A stretch of DNA of 64,000 nucleotides from Tritonibacter multivorans (GCF_001458415.1 NZ_CYSD01000012.1:496001-560000), one strand, 5' to 3'; positions 28,394 through 37,240 are shown, counted from the stretch's first letter. Translations and numbers: made by a program. Notes: generated by a model from the sequence alone, not told the origin.

Positions 28394-28626
28394 CTAAGCG
28401 ATCCGGTGATTAAGAAGCTGTCATACCATTTCTTGCGAGTTTCGTTCGCGATCAACCTTTGTGGCACTTCGTTGCATTTTAAAGACCGCAATCCATAGCG
28501 AAACACACCGGATAGAGCGGCAGCGCCGTGGTCTTCGCCTGCGATGATGCCAAATTCAGCGTCCCATTCTGGCGTCGCAACGCCAACGATGTTCCCGGGG
28601 CCCATTGGGTGAAATATGTAGGTCAC
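27997..28626 (-). CDS. Imm11 (DUF1629)-like protein, paralogue 3
   Basis: 209 residues from the GTG at 28626 (VTYIFHPMGPGN), with the same TTGAGGATTTTGCGA leader as paralogue 2. Residues from about 97 to the end (VREPVKDIIEGLDPG onward) are nearly identical to paralogue 2, while the first half is diverged. It is the furthest upstream of the three on the minus strand, next to recR. Function (immunity?) is by family analogy only. Confidence 0.7.
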   Translation of the reverse strand: MTYIFHPMGPGNIVGVATPEWDAEFGIIAGEDHGAAALSGVFRYGLRSLKCNEVPQRLIANETRKKWYDSFLITGSLSVVREPVKDIIEGLDPGVHQFFPLTIETKRGKMIEGPWFAMNVTARQDSVVMEQSSVNVNKRFPDELCSFFHDGEDRVTVDAGRQSGLHLWREQRFRGSLLGSDALMAELKAQKLRFFPRAFRALDLLVEAD

Positions 28627-28720
28627 TCGCAAAATCCTCAACACATACAATAAAAACATCCACAGTATGCCACAGCGCGGGCCTGCGCGCAAAACTGTGG
28701 TGCGGGCTCGCAAAACCCTT

Positions 28721-28780
28721 GTCGAAATCCCGGTCAAAATCCCAGTCGAAAACCCTGTCGAAATCCCAGTCAGAATCTAT
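28721..28780 (+). repeat. 12-bp tandem repeat upstream of recR
   Basis: Five degenerate units: GTCGAAATCCCG, GTCAAAATCCCA, GTCGAAAACCCT, GTCGAAATCCCA, GTCAGAATCTAT. They lie between Imm11 paralogue 3 and the recR start. Confidence 0.85.
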
Positions 28781-28848
28781 GCGATGCCCCTTGCACCGCC
28801 CCGCCCTTCATAGGCTATATGAACAGACCCAGAACAGGATCCCGCCCC

Positions 28849-29448
28849 ATGGCCGACACTGACATTGGCGATATTGAACATCTGATTGCGATGATGGCGA
28901 AACTGCCGGGGCTTGGGCCGCGCTCAGCGCGGCGCGCGGTGCTGCATATGATCCGCAAACGGGCGCTGGTGCTGACGCCGCTGGCGGATTCGCTGGGGCG
29001 CGTGGCCGAAACCGCGCGCGAATGCCTGAACTGCGGCAATGTCGGCACCTCGGACATCTGCGGCATCTGCGCCGATGAGACCCGCGCCAATGGCGAGATC
29101 TGCGTGGTCGAGGATGTCAGCGACCTCTGGGCGATGGAGCGCTCTGGCGTGTTCAAGGGACGGTACCATGTGCTGGGTGGCACGCTGTCGGCGCTGGATG
29201 CGGTCGGCCCCGAAGACCTGCGCATCCCGCGTCTGGTGGACCGGGTTGCCGCCGAAGCGGTGAGCGAGGTGATCCTTGCGCTGAACGCCACCATCGACGG
29301 CCAGACCACCGCGCATTACATCGCGGATCAGCTGGGCGGGCAGGTCAAGCTCACCTCGCTGGCACAGGGCGTGCCAGTTGGCGGAGAGCTGGACTACCTC
29401 GACGACGGCACCATCACCGCCGCCATGATGGCCCGCAAGGAAATCTAG
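28849..29448 (+). CDS. recR: Recombination mediator RecR
   Basis: 199 residues from the ATG at 28849 ([20 protein letters not shown]). Helix-hairpin-helix [16 protein letters not shown]; zinc finger [16 protein letters not shown]; Toprim domain starting [19 protein letters not shown]-terminal Walker B-like segment. It works with RecF/RecO to load RecA at gaps. It normally follows ybaB in an operon, but here it must have its own promoter. Confidence 0.97.
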   Translation: MADTDIGDIEHLIAMMAKLPGLGPRSARRAVLHMIRKRALVLTPLADSLGRVAETARECLNCGNVGTSDICGICADETRANGEICVVEDVSDLWAMERSGVFKGRYHVLGGTLSALDAVGPEDLRIPRLVDRVAAEAVSEVILALNATIDGQTTAHYIADQLGGQVKLTSLAQGVPVGGELDYLDDGTITAAMMARKEI

Positions 29449-29517
29449 CTCCATCTCGGCCCAGGTGCAGCCCCGCCGACACTGCGTTCCGCTTGGCTGC
29501 GCCAAGCGGCCGGGGCG

Positions 29518-29590
29518 CTCCCGCCCGTCGATCAATCATCACAGATGATTTCCTCCCGTTGGGCCAGGCAGCGCGCCTGCGGCGCGCTGC
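29518..29590 (+). repeat. Dispersed double-hairpin repeat, family B copy 1
   Basis: CTCCCGCCCGTCG, then hairpin AATCATC-ACA-GATGATT, then CCTCCCGTTGGGCCA, then hairpin GCAGCGCGCC-TGC-GGCGCGCTGC. It shares its single-stranded blocks with copies 2 and 3 while the stem sequences differ but remain paired. It lies in the gap between recR and the aldolase, facing copy 2. Confidence 0.8.
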
Positions 29591-29630
29591 GGCGGTGGCA
29601 CATGGCCAATGTAGCGCGCCCACTCAGCGC

Positions 29631-29717
29631 CAAACGGTGCCGCGCCGCGCCACGGGCGCGGCGCCATGCCCAACCGATCGCAACGCAGCTTTGCTGCGAC
29701 AAGCGATCGGGCGGGAG
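29631..29717 (-). repeat. Dispersed double-hairpin repeat, family B copy 2 (inverted)
   Basis: On the minus strand: GCTCCCGCCCGATCGC, hairpin CGCAGCAAAGCTGCG inside GATCGC...GCGATC, then CGGTTGGGCATG, hairpin GCGCCGCGCC...GGCGCGGCGC, then GGCACCGTTTG. Same block order as copies 1 and 3. Together with copy 1 it occupies the gap up to the aldolase stop. Confidence 0.72.
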
Positions 29718-29743
29718 CGCGCCCTTTGCGGCAGGCGCTTTGG

Positions 29744-30790
29744 TCAGCTGTAAAACCGCTGCAATCCACCTTGCACCGCCGCCAGCGCCTCATCCGTCAC
29801 ATCGCGGTGCAGCACCATGCGGATCGGCCCCGCCTCACCTGCTGCAATCAGAACGCCCTGCGCCGCCAACTCTGCCCCAAGCTGCGCATTTACCGCGCTG
29901 TCCGGCGTGAAGAACACCATATTGCTGTTGTGCTCGACCGCACCAGCGCCAAGGGCGCGCAGCGTTCCGGCCAGCGCCTCGGCCCGTGCATGATCTGCGG
30001 CCAGCCCCGCCACGTTGTGGTCCAGCGCGTGCAGCCCCGCCGCCGCCAGCACACCGGCCTGACGCAACCCGCCGCCCAGCATTTTGCGCCAGCGCCGCGC
30101 CCGCGCGATAAACGCGTCAGGCCCCAGCAGGACCGAGCCCACCGGCGCGCCAAGCCCCTTGGACAGGCAGACCGACACCGTATCAAACGGTGCCGTGACC
30201 TCTGCCGCAGCCGCTCCCAGCGCAGTGGCCGCATTGAACAGCCGCGCGCCGTCCAGATGCACCATCAGCCCCGCCGCACGGCCCGCGTCCACCGCAACGC
30301 GGATCCGCTCCAGTGACACGGCTTTGCCATTGTGGGTGTTCTCGAGGCTCAGCAGCCGACTGACCGGATGGTGGCTGTCGTCTTCCTTTACCGCAGCCGC
30401 AATCGCCGCAGGCTCCAGCCCGCCATCAGATGCCACTTCCAGCGGATCCATCACAATCCCGCCCAAGGCCGAGGCCCCGCCGGCCTCGTATTTAAACACA
30501 TGATAGCCGCGCCCGGTGATGACCTCTTCGCCGCGCCCGCAATGGGACAGCATCGCCGCCAGATTGCTTTGCGTGCCCGAAGGCAGGAACAGCCCCGCCG
30601 CTTTGCCCAGACGTTCGGCCAGCGTGGCCTCGAGCCGGGCCACCGTGGGGTCATCGCCCATGACGTCATCACCGACCTCAGCCGCGGCCATGGCGGCGCG
30701 CATGGCGGCATCGGGGCGGGTGACGGTATCGCTGCGCAGATCGCAGAGGACAGCGCCCGTGGGCGCGCTGGCTTTGGCGTATTGGTTCAT
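29744..30790 (-). CDS. ltaE: Low-specificity L-threonine aldolase-like PLP enzyme
   Basis: 348 residues from the ATG at 30790 (MNQYAKASAPTG). DLRSDTVTRPDAAMR, VGDDVMGDDPTVARLE and LPSGTQSNLAAML are threonine aldolase signatures. The PLP lysine is in VSVCLSKGLGAPVG, and HLDGARLFNAA contains the Asp that binds the pyridine nitrogen. It cleaves L-threonine or allo-threonine to glycine and acetaldehyde; close relatives act on beta-hydroxy amino acids more broadly. No operon partner. Confidence 0.92.
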   Translation of the reverse strand: MNQYAKASAPTGAVLCDLRSDTVTRPDAAMRAAMAAAEVGDDVMGDDPTVARLEATLAERLGKAAGLFLPSGTQSNLAAMLSHCGRGEEVITGRGYHVFKYEAGGASALGGIVMDPLEVASDGGLEPAAIAAAVKEDDSHHPVSRLLSLENTHNGKAVSLERIRVAVDAGRAAGLMVHLDGARLFNAATALGAAAAEVTAPFDTVSVCLSKGLGAPVGSVLLGPDAFIARARRWRKMLGGGLRQAGVLAAAGLHALDHNVAGLAADHARAEALAGTLRALGAGAVEHNSNMVFFTPDSAVNAQLGAELAAQGVLIAAGEAGPIRMVLHRDVTDEALAAVQGGLQRFYS

Positions 30791-30986
30791 GGCGGGTCTC
30801 CTCGACGCTCGAAACGGCAGATTTGGCACAACCCTAAGCCAGCTCAGCCCTGCCACGCGACGTCTAAAATGTACCCCTCACGATTTCCACAGCTCCTGCC
30901 CAGATAGCATCCCCGCAGAGTGTCAGGCCCATTGCGCAAATTCGCGACAGCGTAGAGTGTGAGCGCAATAGAGAGAGACAGCCGCC

Positions 30987-32006
30987 ATGACACCGCAGAC
31001 GTCCCAGATCGCCGCCCGCTATCGCCGCTTTGCCACCACCGAGGCGGCGGGTCAGGCGCCGCTATACGAGGCGCTGGCGTTGGCTGTGGCCGCCTCAGCC
31101 TCGGCCTGTTCGTTTCTCGCCCCCCTGCCAGCCAACCGGCAACAGCCGAACCTGTTTCTGGCCGCCCTGCGTCTGGTCGCCGGGCGGGTGATTGCGCCCG
31201 AAGAGCTTGAAGATCTCCTGACCGAGAAGGGCGCCGACATCGCCGCTGTCATGCAGACCCGCACCACCCAGACCAACGAACCCGCCCGCTGCGCCACCCT
31301 GCTGCCCGCGCTGGCCCAGATTCAGGACCAGACACAGCGCCCCATTGCGCTGATCGAGGTCGGCGCCTCTGCCGGTCTGTGCCTGTTGCCGGATGCCTAT
31401 GGCTATGACTGGGGCCATGCGACCCTGCCCGCGCCCCCCAGTGGAACGAGCCCGCCCGTTTCACCGGTGCCATACGCCCCCCCGGTCTTTGCCTGCAAGA
31501 CATCCGCCAATGCGCCGCTGCCCCGTCAGCATCCGGATATTGTCTGGCGCGCCGGGCTGGATCTGAACCCGCTGGATGTGAACAACCCCGAGGATGTGGC
31601 CTGGCTGGAAACGCTGGTCTGGCCAGGGCAGGACGCCCGTCTTGCCCGGCTGCGCGCCGCCATATCCGTGGCGCAGGCCGCGCCCCCGCGCCTCTGTGCC
31701 GGTGACCTGACCCGCGACCTTGCCCCGCTGATGGCAGAGGCCCCGCAGGGCGCGACCCTTGTGGTCTTTCACACGGCCGTCCTGACCTATGTCCAAAATC
31801 AGGCCGCGCGGGATCGATTTGCCCAAGACATGCTCAATTCACAGGCAGTCTGGCTCAGCAATGAGGGGCTGCGCGTGTTCCCGCAATACGCCGGTCCTGA
31901 GACCCCGCGCCATGCGGACAAGTTTCTGCTGCTCAGGAACGGCCAGCCGCTTGCCCGGACCGGCCCGCATGGTCAATCCCTTGACTGGATTGACCAAGTC
32001 GGCTGA
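30987..32006 (+). CDS. DUF2332 family protein
   Basis: A 339-residue protein starting MTPQTSQIAARYRRFATTEAAGQAPLYE, with NLFLAALR, IEVGASAGLCLLPDAYGYDW and LVVFHTAVLTYV. These match the DUF2332 family, which shows a Rossmann-like GASAGL segment resembling SAM-dependent methyltransferases. Function not established. Divergent from ltaE (196 bp apart). Confidence 0.88.
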   Translation: MTPQTSQIAARYRRFATTEAAGQAPLYEALALAVAASASACSFLAPLPANRQQPNLFLAALRLVAGRVIAPEELEDLLTEKGADIAAVMQTRTTQTNEPARCATLLPALAQIQDQTQRPIALIEVGASAGLCLLPDAYGYDWGHATLPAPPSGTSPPVSPVPYAPPVFACKTSANAPLPRQHPDIVWRAGLDLNPLDVNNPEDVAWLETLVWPGQDARLARLRAAISVAQAAPPRLCAGDLTRDLAPLMAEAPQGATLVVFHTAVLTYVQNQAARDRFAQDMLNSQAVWLSNEGLRVFPQYAGPETPRHADKFLLLRNGQPLARTGPHGQSLDWIDQVG

Positions 32007-32074
32007 CAGCCGCCCCCTGTGGTTGCTCATTTTTTTGGCAAACCCCTTGCCGGATGCCCGGTTTGCGTGAATAA

Positions 32075-32094
32075 ATTTGACTATACGGTCAAAT
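32075..32094. promoter_or_regulatory. Inverted repeat upstream of tpa-like gene, putative operator
   Basis: Perfect arms ATTTGAC and GTCAAAT around TATACG. A further TTTGGACTTA follows at 32095-32104, so direct-repeat half sites (TTTGACTATA / TTTGGACTTA) of the kind bound by GntR/MocR regulators such as TauR may also be present. The regulator is not in this window. Confidence 0.55.
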
Positions 32095-32222
32095 ATTTGG
32101 ACTTATCTGAGCACAGCGGCTGGCCCTACTCAGCGGGACCGAACTGGCCTCATGTGGAGACAGATGAACAATCGGCCGTCCTTTTCACGAAGGCTCCGGC
32201 CTTACAGGGAAAGGATCTCGCT

Positions 32223-33626
32223 ATGCACGGCGCGTTCTCGGAAAACGATCTCAGCGATGTTATTGCGGCCGACAAGGCCCATGTCTGGCACCATCTGGTG
32301 CAGCACAAACCGTTCGAGACTTCGGACCCCCGCATTATTGTCGAAGGCAAGGGCATGCGTGTCTGGGACCAGAACGGCAAAGAGTGGCTCGACGCTGTCT
32401 CTGGCGCGGTTTGGACCGTCAACGTCGGCTACGGCCGCGAAAGCATTGCCAAGGCGGTCTATGATCAGGTTCTGAAAATGAACTACTTTGCTCAGGCCGC
32501 AGGCTCTGTGCCTGGCGCGCTGTTTGCGGAAAAACTGATCGAGAAGATGCCCGGCATGTCCCGCGTCTACTATGTGAACTCCGGTTCCGAGGCGAACGAG
32601 AAAGCCTTTAAGCTGATCCGTCAGATCGCACACAAGAAATACGGCGGCAAGAAAACCAAGATCCTGTACCGCGAGCGCGACTACCACGGCTCCACGCTGG
32701 CAACCATGTCGGCCGGCGGTCAGGACGAACGCAACGCGCAATACGGCCCCTTTGCACCGGATTTCGTCCGCGTGCCGCACTGCATGGAATACCGCAAGCA
32801 CGAGCTGGGTCCGGAACTGGCGGCCCTGTCGGGGCGCGAGTTTGGCATTGCCTGCGCCAATGAGATCGAAAAGGTCATCCTGCGCGAAGGCCCCGAAACC
32901 GTCGGCGCCCTTTGTCTGGAACCCGTCACCGCAGGCGGCGGCGTGATTGAGGCGCCCGAAGGCTATTGGGACCGCGTGCAGGAAATCTGCAAGCAGTATC
33001 AGGTTCTGCTGCACATCGACGAAGTCGTCTGCGGCGTTGGTCGGACCGGCACCTGGTTTGGCTACCAGCACTATGGCATCCAGCCCGACTTCGTGACCAT
33101 GGCCAAAGGTGTGGCCTCTGGTTACGCGGCGATTGCCTGCCTTGTGACCACCGAAGAAGTCTTTGACATGTTCAAAGACGATGCCACCGATCCGATGAAC
33201 TACTTCCGTGACATCTCCACCTTTGGGGGCTGTACAGCGGGTCCGGCGGCGGCGCTGGAAAACATGCGGATCATCGAAGACGAAAACCTGCTCGAGAACT
33301 GCATCGCCATGGGCGAACGCATGAACGCGAACCTGAAGGCGCTGATGGAGAAGCACGAGGTCATCGGCGACGTGCGCGGCAAAGGCCTGTTCCAGGGCTG
33401 CGAACTGGTCACCGACCGCACCACCAAGGACCCGGTCCCCGAAGCCAAGGCCCAAGCGGTGGTTGCAGAATGTGGCAAGCATGGCGTGATCATCGGTGTC
33501 ACCAACCGCTCGATCCCCGGTCGCAACAATACGCTCTGCTTCAGCCCGGCGCTGATCGCAACCGCGGATGACATCGACCAGATCACCGATGCAGTGGACA
33601 AGGCGCTGACTGCGGTCTTCGGCTAA
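32223..33626 (+). CDS. tpa: Class III aminotransferase, taurine–pyruvate aminotransferase-like
   Basis: 467 residues from the ATG at 32223, preceded by AAGGATC. VWHHLVQHKPFETSDPRIIVEGKGMRVWD is very close to what I recall of Tpa from roseobacters. PLP-binding class III motifs: YYVNSGSEANEKAFKLIRQ, YHGSTLATMSAGG, LHIDEVVCGVGRTG, and the catalytic Lys in TMAKGVASGYAAI. Tpa moves the amino group of taurine (or hypotaurine) to pyruvate to give sulfoacetaldehyde. Xsc and transporter genes are not adjacent, so the substrate is inferred by similarity. A possible operator lies 130 bp upstream. Confidence 0.8.
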   Translation: MHGAFSENDLSDVIAADKAHVWHHLVQHKPFETSDPRIIVEGKGMRVWDQNGKEWLDAVSGAVWTVNVGYGRESIAKAVYDQVLKMNYFAQAAGSVPGALFAEKLIEKMPGMSRVYYVNSGSEANEKAFKLIRQIAHKKYGGKKTKILYRERDYHGSTLATMSAGGQDERNAQYGPFAPDFVRVPHCMEYRKHELGPELAALSGREFGIACANEIEKVILREGPETVGALCLEPVTAGGGVIEAPEGYWDRVQEICKQYQVLLHIDEVVCGVGRTGTWFGYQHYGIQPDFVTMAKGVASGYAAIACLVTTEEVFDMFKDDATDPMNYFRDISTFGGCTAGPAAALENMRIIEDENLLENCIAMGERMNANLKALMEKHEVIGDVRGKGLFQGCELVTDRTTKDPVPEAKAQAVVAECGKHGVIIGVTNRSIPGRNNTLCFSPALIATADDIDQITDAVDKALTAVFG

Positions 33627-33648
33627 ACGCTCTGAAAAACAGCCCTGC

Positions 33649-33689
33649 CAAATTGGACAGGTCAAATTGGACAAGTCAAAAAGTCAAAA
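33649..33689 (+). repeat. 14-bp tandem repeat after tpa-like gene
   Basis: CAAATTGGACAGGT, CAAATTGGACAAGT and a partial CAAAAAGT, immediately before the terminator. Confidence 0.8.
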
Positions 33690-33722
33690 AGCGGCCCTAC
33701 GCAAAGGGCCGCTTTATTTTTA
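33688..33722 (+). terminator. Terminator of tpa-like gene
   Basis: AAAGCGGCCC / GGGCCGCTTT perfect stem with an 8-nt loop, followed by ATTTTTAT. Confidence 0.9.
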
Positions 33723-33766
33723 TCTGAGGGGTCGAACGATACGATACGACTGTTGAAGGCCCTGAT

Positions 33767-34357
33767 ATGACCAAACTCTGGCTCACCCCGACCCATCTGC
33801 AAGGCAGCGTGTACGCCCTTGCCCCTCTGTCCCAAGACCACGCCGCCGACCTGCGCGCGGCCTCGGCGGACGGAGAACTGCACAAGCTCTGGTACACCAC
33901 CGTGCCCGCACCCGAGCAGATCGAGGCCGAGATTGACCGCCGCCTCGGCCTGCAGGACGCAGGCACCATGGTGCCCTTCGCCATTCTGGATCCCGAGGGC
34001 CGCGCGGTGGGGATGACCACCTATATGAACATCGACCACGCCAGCCGCCGGGTCGAGATCGGCTCCACCTGGTGCCGCAAGGCGGTGCAGCGCACAGGTC
34101 TGAACACGGCGTGCAAATTCCTGATGCTGCGCCACGCGTTTGAGGACAAAGACGCCATTTCGGTCGAATTCCGCACCCACCGCCTGAACCGGCAAAGCCG
34201 CGCGGCGATTGAACGGCTCGGCGCGCAGCTCGACGGGATCCTGCGATCGCATATAATTATGAAAAACGGCACGATCCGGGATACCGCGGTCTATTCGATC
34301 ATCGCGTCAGAGTGGCCTGCGGTGAAAGCGAACCTCGAACTCATGATGGCACGCTAA
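33767..34357 (+). CDS. GNAT family N-acetyltransferase (RimJ/RimL type)
   Basis: A 196-residue protein. MTYMNIDHASRRVEIGSTW, followed by the acetyl-CoA pyrophosphate region (RKAVQRTGLNTACK in place of QRRGIG), and VEFRTHRLNRQSRAAIERLGA are typical of RimJ/RimL-like acetyltransferases. The substrate is unknown. Stand-alone gene with no operon partner. Confidence 0.88.
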   Translation: MTKLWLTPTHLQGSVYALAPLSQDHAADLRAASADGELHKLWYTTVPAPEQIEAEIDRRLGLQDAGTMVPFAILDPEGRAVGMTTYMNIDHASRRVEIGSTWCRKAVQRTGLNTACKFLMLRHAFEDKDAISVEFRTHRLNRQSRAAIERLGAQLDGILRSHIIMKNGTIRDTAVYSIIASEWPAVKANLELMMAR

Positions 34358-34385
34358 ACCGCCGCCGCTGCGCGCAAGGCAAGCC

Positions 34386-34470
34386 CTCCCGCCCGTCGGC
34401 AGATCCTCCAAAGAGGATCGCCTCCCGTTGGGCCACGCGCCGCGCATCCGCGCGGCGCGGCACCGTTTTT
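34386..34470 (+). repeat. Dispersed double-hairpin repeat, family B copy 3
   Basis: CTCCCGCCCGTCG, hairpin GATCCTC-CAAA-GAGGATC, then GCCTCCCGTTGGGCCA, hairpin CGCCGCGC-ATCC-GCGCGGCG, then CGGCACCGTTTTTGG. It begins 28 bp after the acetyltransferase stop. The trailing GGCACCGTTTTT is shared with copy 2 and could terminate transcription. Confidence 0.8.
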
Positions 34471-34623
34471 GGCCCGTGTATCGCGCAACAGCAGCCCCCA
34501 AGCCAAACCTCAGCCCGTCGTCAGGCGGGCGGCCTGGCCTAATGCTGTGTGGGGCTAGTTGCTGGGGCGGTATGCTGCGCGACGGCTGCGCCACGGTTCC
34601 GCGTTACGGCAAAGAGCAGCTCT

Positions 34624-36083
34624 GAGCCGATTTTGTTGAAAAACAGCCGTTCGCTGGCGCAGAATAAAGACGGCTGAACCTGGCGCGCATGCCTTTTCTG
34701 GCAGGCTTTTCGCGGTTGCTGCGGTGCAGGAAGGATTTTGGCCAGTTTCCGGAGTTTCTGGGCGGTTGCGGCGAGTAGAAATTCGTCATTCGCACCGCAG
34801 GGTCCACGCAATCGCAGCCTGTTTATGCCCAGGATCCGTTAAAGGTGGGCGAAGAGCATCTCGACCTTCTTCCGCAGCTTCATGGAGATGACGTGTTGGT
34901 CTGTCTTCGCAATGTCGCGGGCGACCTGTCGGGCGTCTTCATGTTCCTCGCGGGTGATCTTGCGGGCATCAGTGTTCGGGCAGCATTTTGCCTTGGAGTG
35001 GCAAGCCTGGCAGACTTCTTTCAGAGCCCGATAGCGAGCCGTCCCCTTGCCAGTCGGACCTCGGTTCGGGTCGGAATAGTTCCTGCGAAATTGCTTCAGC
35101 TCGTGCCCCTCAGGGCAGATGTACTGGTCATTCTCGGCGTCCTACGCGAAATCGGCGCGGGTCCATGTCCCGTCATTCCGCCCTGACTTGTCGAAGACCG
35201 AGATGTGGGGTTCGTTCTTTCGGTCTACCAGCCAGCCCAGCATAGACGCAGTGCCGTAGGCCGTATCCGCGATCAGGTGCTCGGGATGAAGGTCGAACTT
35301 GGCCTTCACGCGCTTTAGCATGGTCTTCGTCGAGCCAACCTCGGCCTGCCGGATCGATCTGGTGGCCTCGACGTCCACGATGACGCCGTGGTCCGTGTCG
35401 ATCAGGTAGTTGTCGGAATAGCTGAAGAAAGCCGGTCCCTTGCGCGCCGCCGTCCATTGGCTGGCCGGGTCAGAATGGGAGGTGAACTTGGGCTGAACCT
35501 CGCTGGCGGCACCGAATGCAGCCTCATCCAGCATGGCGAGATACTCGCGAACGGCCCGGGGCGCGTCGGCGGGATTGATCGACCCGGCGTCCCACTCCTC
35601 CTTCGGCGTAGAGCTCTGCTTGTTGGCATCCGCTTCAATCAGGCTGGCATCAACGGCCATGCGCTGGCCACTGACCAAGCCCTTTTCGATGCACCGCGCG
35701 ACAGTCGTTTCGAACAGGTGCCGCAGCAGTTCGCTGTCACGGAAACGGCCATGCCGGTTCTTGGAAAAGGTTGAGTGGTCAGGGACGCGGGCGCTGAGGT
35801 CCAGGCGGCAAAACCAGCGATAGGCCAGGTTCGGATGCACCTCATCGCAAAGCCGCCGCTCAGACCGGATACCGAAGCAATAGCCGACCAGCAGCATCCG
35901 AATGGGGAGCTCCGGATCGACCGAAGGCCGCCCGGTATGGCTGTAGAAATCGGCAAGGCAGGTGCGGATCCCAGACAGATCCTTAAATCGATCAATATAG
36001 CGCAGCAGGTGGTTTTGCGGAACATGATCCTCAAGCGAGAACTCGTAGAACAGCGCCGGTTGCGCTTCCTGCCGCGGTCCCAT
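34624..36083 (-). pseudogene. IS1182-type transposase with two nonsense mutations
   Basis: Start at ATG 36083, preceded by GGGAGGATCGACG (MGPRQEAQPALFYEFSLEDHVP). HLLRYIDRF, FSKNRHGRF and the DDE region (AVDASLIEADANK, HLIADTAYGTASMLGWL) are IS1182-like. In frame, TAG at 35142-35144 replaces the Tyr of the usual F-x-YDAEND motif. After 101 further codons, including a cysteine-rich block (ICPEGHELKQFRRNY, CQACHSKAKCCPNTD), TAA at 34839-34841 replaces a Lys codon. Downstream sequence LRGPCGANDEFLLAATAQKL remains in frame. Both are single-base changes, so the element is dead but young. Confidence 0.88.
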
Positions 36084-36167
36084 AATCGTCGATCCTCCCA
36101 TCCCTACAGGAATTGAATCAGCCGACAGCCCTTCGATCAAGGACGAGTTTTTCAACAAAATCAGCCC
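34624..36167 (-). mobile_element. IS1182-family-like insertion sequence (decayed)
   Basis: About 1.54 kb bounded by 21-bp imperfect inverted repeats: GAGCCGATTTTGTTGAAAAAC at 34624-34644 and its near reverse complement at 36147-36167 (two mismatches at the outer end). It encodes one disrupted transposase. No clear target duplication was found. It marks the left border of the sulfatase cluster. Confidence 0.82.
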
Positions 36168-36283
36168 AAACTTGCCGTTCATGGGTGCGCGTAAGCGCTG
36201 CAGCGCAGCCCATCGTTTCCGGCATTCGTCATGACAAATAGGTTCGGCGTTGGTCGAAAGAATGCCGTGCAGTGGTACCTTGC

Positions 36284-37231
36284 CTATTCCGACCAGACCA
36301 CACGAAAACCTTGGTGGGTGGTGGTACTGTCTGGCGAGGTCCCGGACCGGGCGGCGATCCTGTAGCGATAGCAATAGGAGGCGTGACACAGGAACGATCC
36401 ACCCTTGGACAGTTTATAGCCTTTCATCGCTGCAAGTCGTTGGCGCACGTGTTTCTTCAAAGATTTGATGCGATAGGCGTCGGCCGTCCATTCCCATACA
36501 TTGCCGACCACATTGTAAAGTCCATAGCCATTCGGCTCGTAATGCCTAGCCGGTGCGGTGGTGACGAAACCGTCTTTGGCGCTGTTGGTTTTGGGAAAAT
36601 CGCCCTGCCAGATGTTGCAGGGTTGGAACGTGGCGTCATCGGGTTCGCGGTCGCCCCAGGGAAAGCGCACATCGCCAAGACCGCCACGGGCAGCATGTTC
36701 CCATTCGATCTCGGTGGGCAGTCGACCCCCGGCCCATTTGGCATAGGCCTGTGCATCGTTCCACGACACATGAACAACGGGATGGTCCGGCCTCCAGGCG
36801 GTCTCCATGGTGCCCGGCCCGTTGATATCGCGCCAATTGGCGCCATCCACGCGGCGCCACCATTCGACATCCTTGACGCCGAGTGTCGGGCCAAGCGCCT
36901 CTGGGACCTGCATCCAGAACACGAAGGACCAGCCGAATCTTTCGGCCTCGGTGAGATAGTTGGTGTCGCGGATGAACGCGGCAAATTGCGCGTTTGTGAC
37001 CGTGGTTGCCCCGATGCGAAAAGGGGTGACGCGGGTGTTGCGGAACGGGTCTTCGCCGTCATGCAGGATTTCGGGATGGTTGGTGCCCGTCAGCGACCTG
37101 CCGCCGGGAATGCGCAGGGCATCCTCTGGTATCCGGCTGCCGCAGGTCACGATGGGTGCGGCAGGCGGGGCGTCTGCCCCAGCACGTCGGGCGGGGCTAC
37201 AGCAGCTGCCTTGTTTCGTGTCTTTTGTCAT
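36284..37231 (-). CDS. Formylglycine-generating enzyme (sulfatase-activating, SUMF1 type)
   Basis: A 315-residue FGE-sulfatase domain protein. IPGGRSLTGTN, VTPFRIGATTVTNAQFAAF, HPVVHVSWNDAQAYAKWAGG, RLPTEIEWEHAARGG and GNVWEWTAD are family blocks. GGSFLCHASYCYRYR carries the two catalytic cysteines (C-x4-C) that bind copper and oxidise the sulfatase cysteine to formylglycine. That pair is present only in true FGEs. The protein appears cytoplasmic (no signal peptide; Cys pair SCC near the N-terminus). It sits next to two CxPxR sulfatases, its predicted clients, and about 120 bp from the dead IS1182 element. Confidence 0.93.
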   Translation of the reverse strand: MTKDTKQGSCCSPARRAGADAPPAAPIVTCGSRIPEDALRIPGGRSLTGTNHPEILHDGEDPFRNTRVTPFRIGATTVTNAQFAAFIRDTNYLTEAERFGWSFVFWMQVPEALGPTLGVKDVEWWRRVDGANWRDINGPGTMETAWRPDHPVVHVSWNDAQAYAKWAGGRLPTEIEWEHAARGGLGDVRFPWGDREPDDATFQPCNIWQGDFPKTNSAKDGFVTTAPARHYEPNGYGLYNVVGNVWEWTADAYRIKSLKKHVRQRLAAMKGYKLSKGGSFLCHASYCYRYRIAARSGTSPDSTTTHQGFRVVWSE

Positions 37232-37240
37232 GGGGTGAGC

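Noticed and set aside
29449-29743. Possible gene between recR and the aldolase
   Set aside because: The open frames are created by the two family B repeats and contain no family motif.
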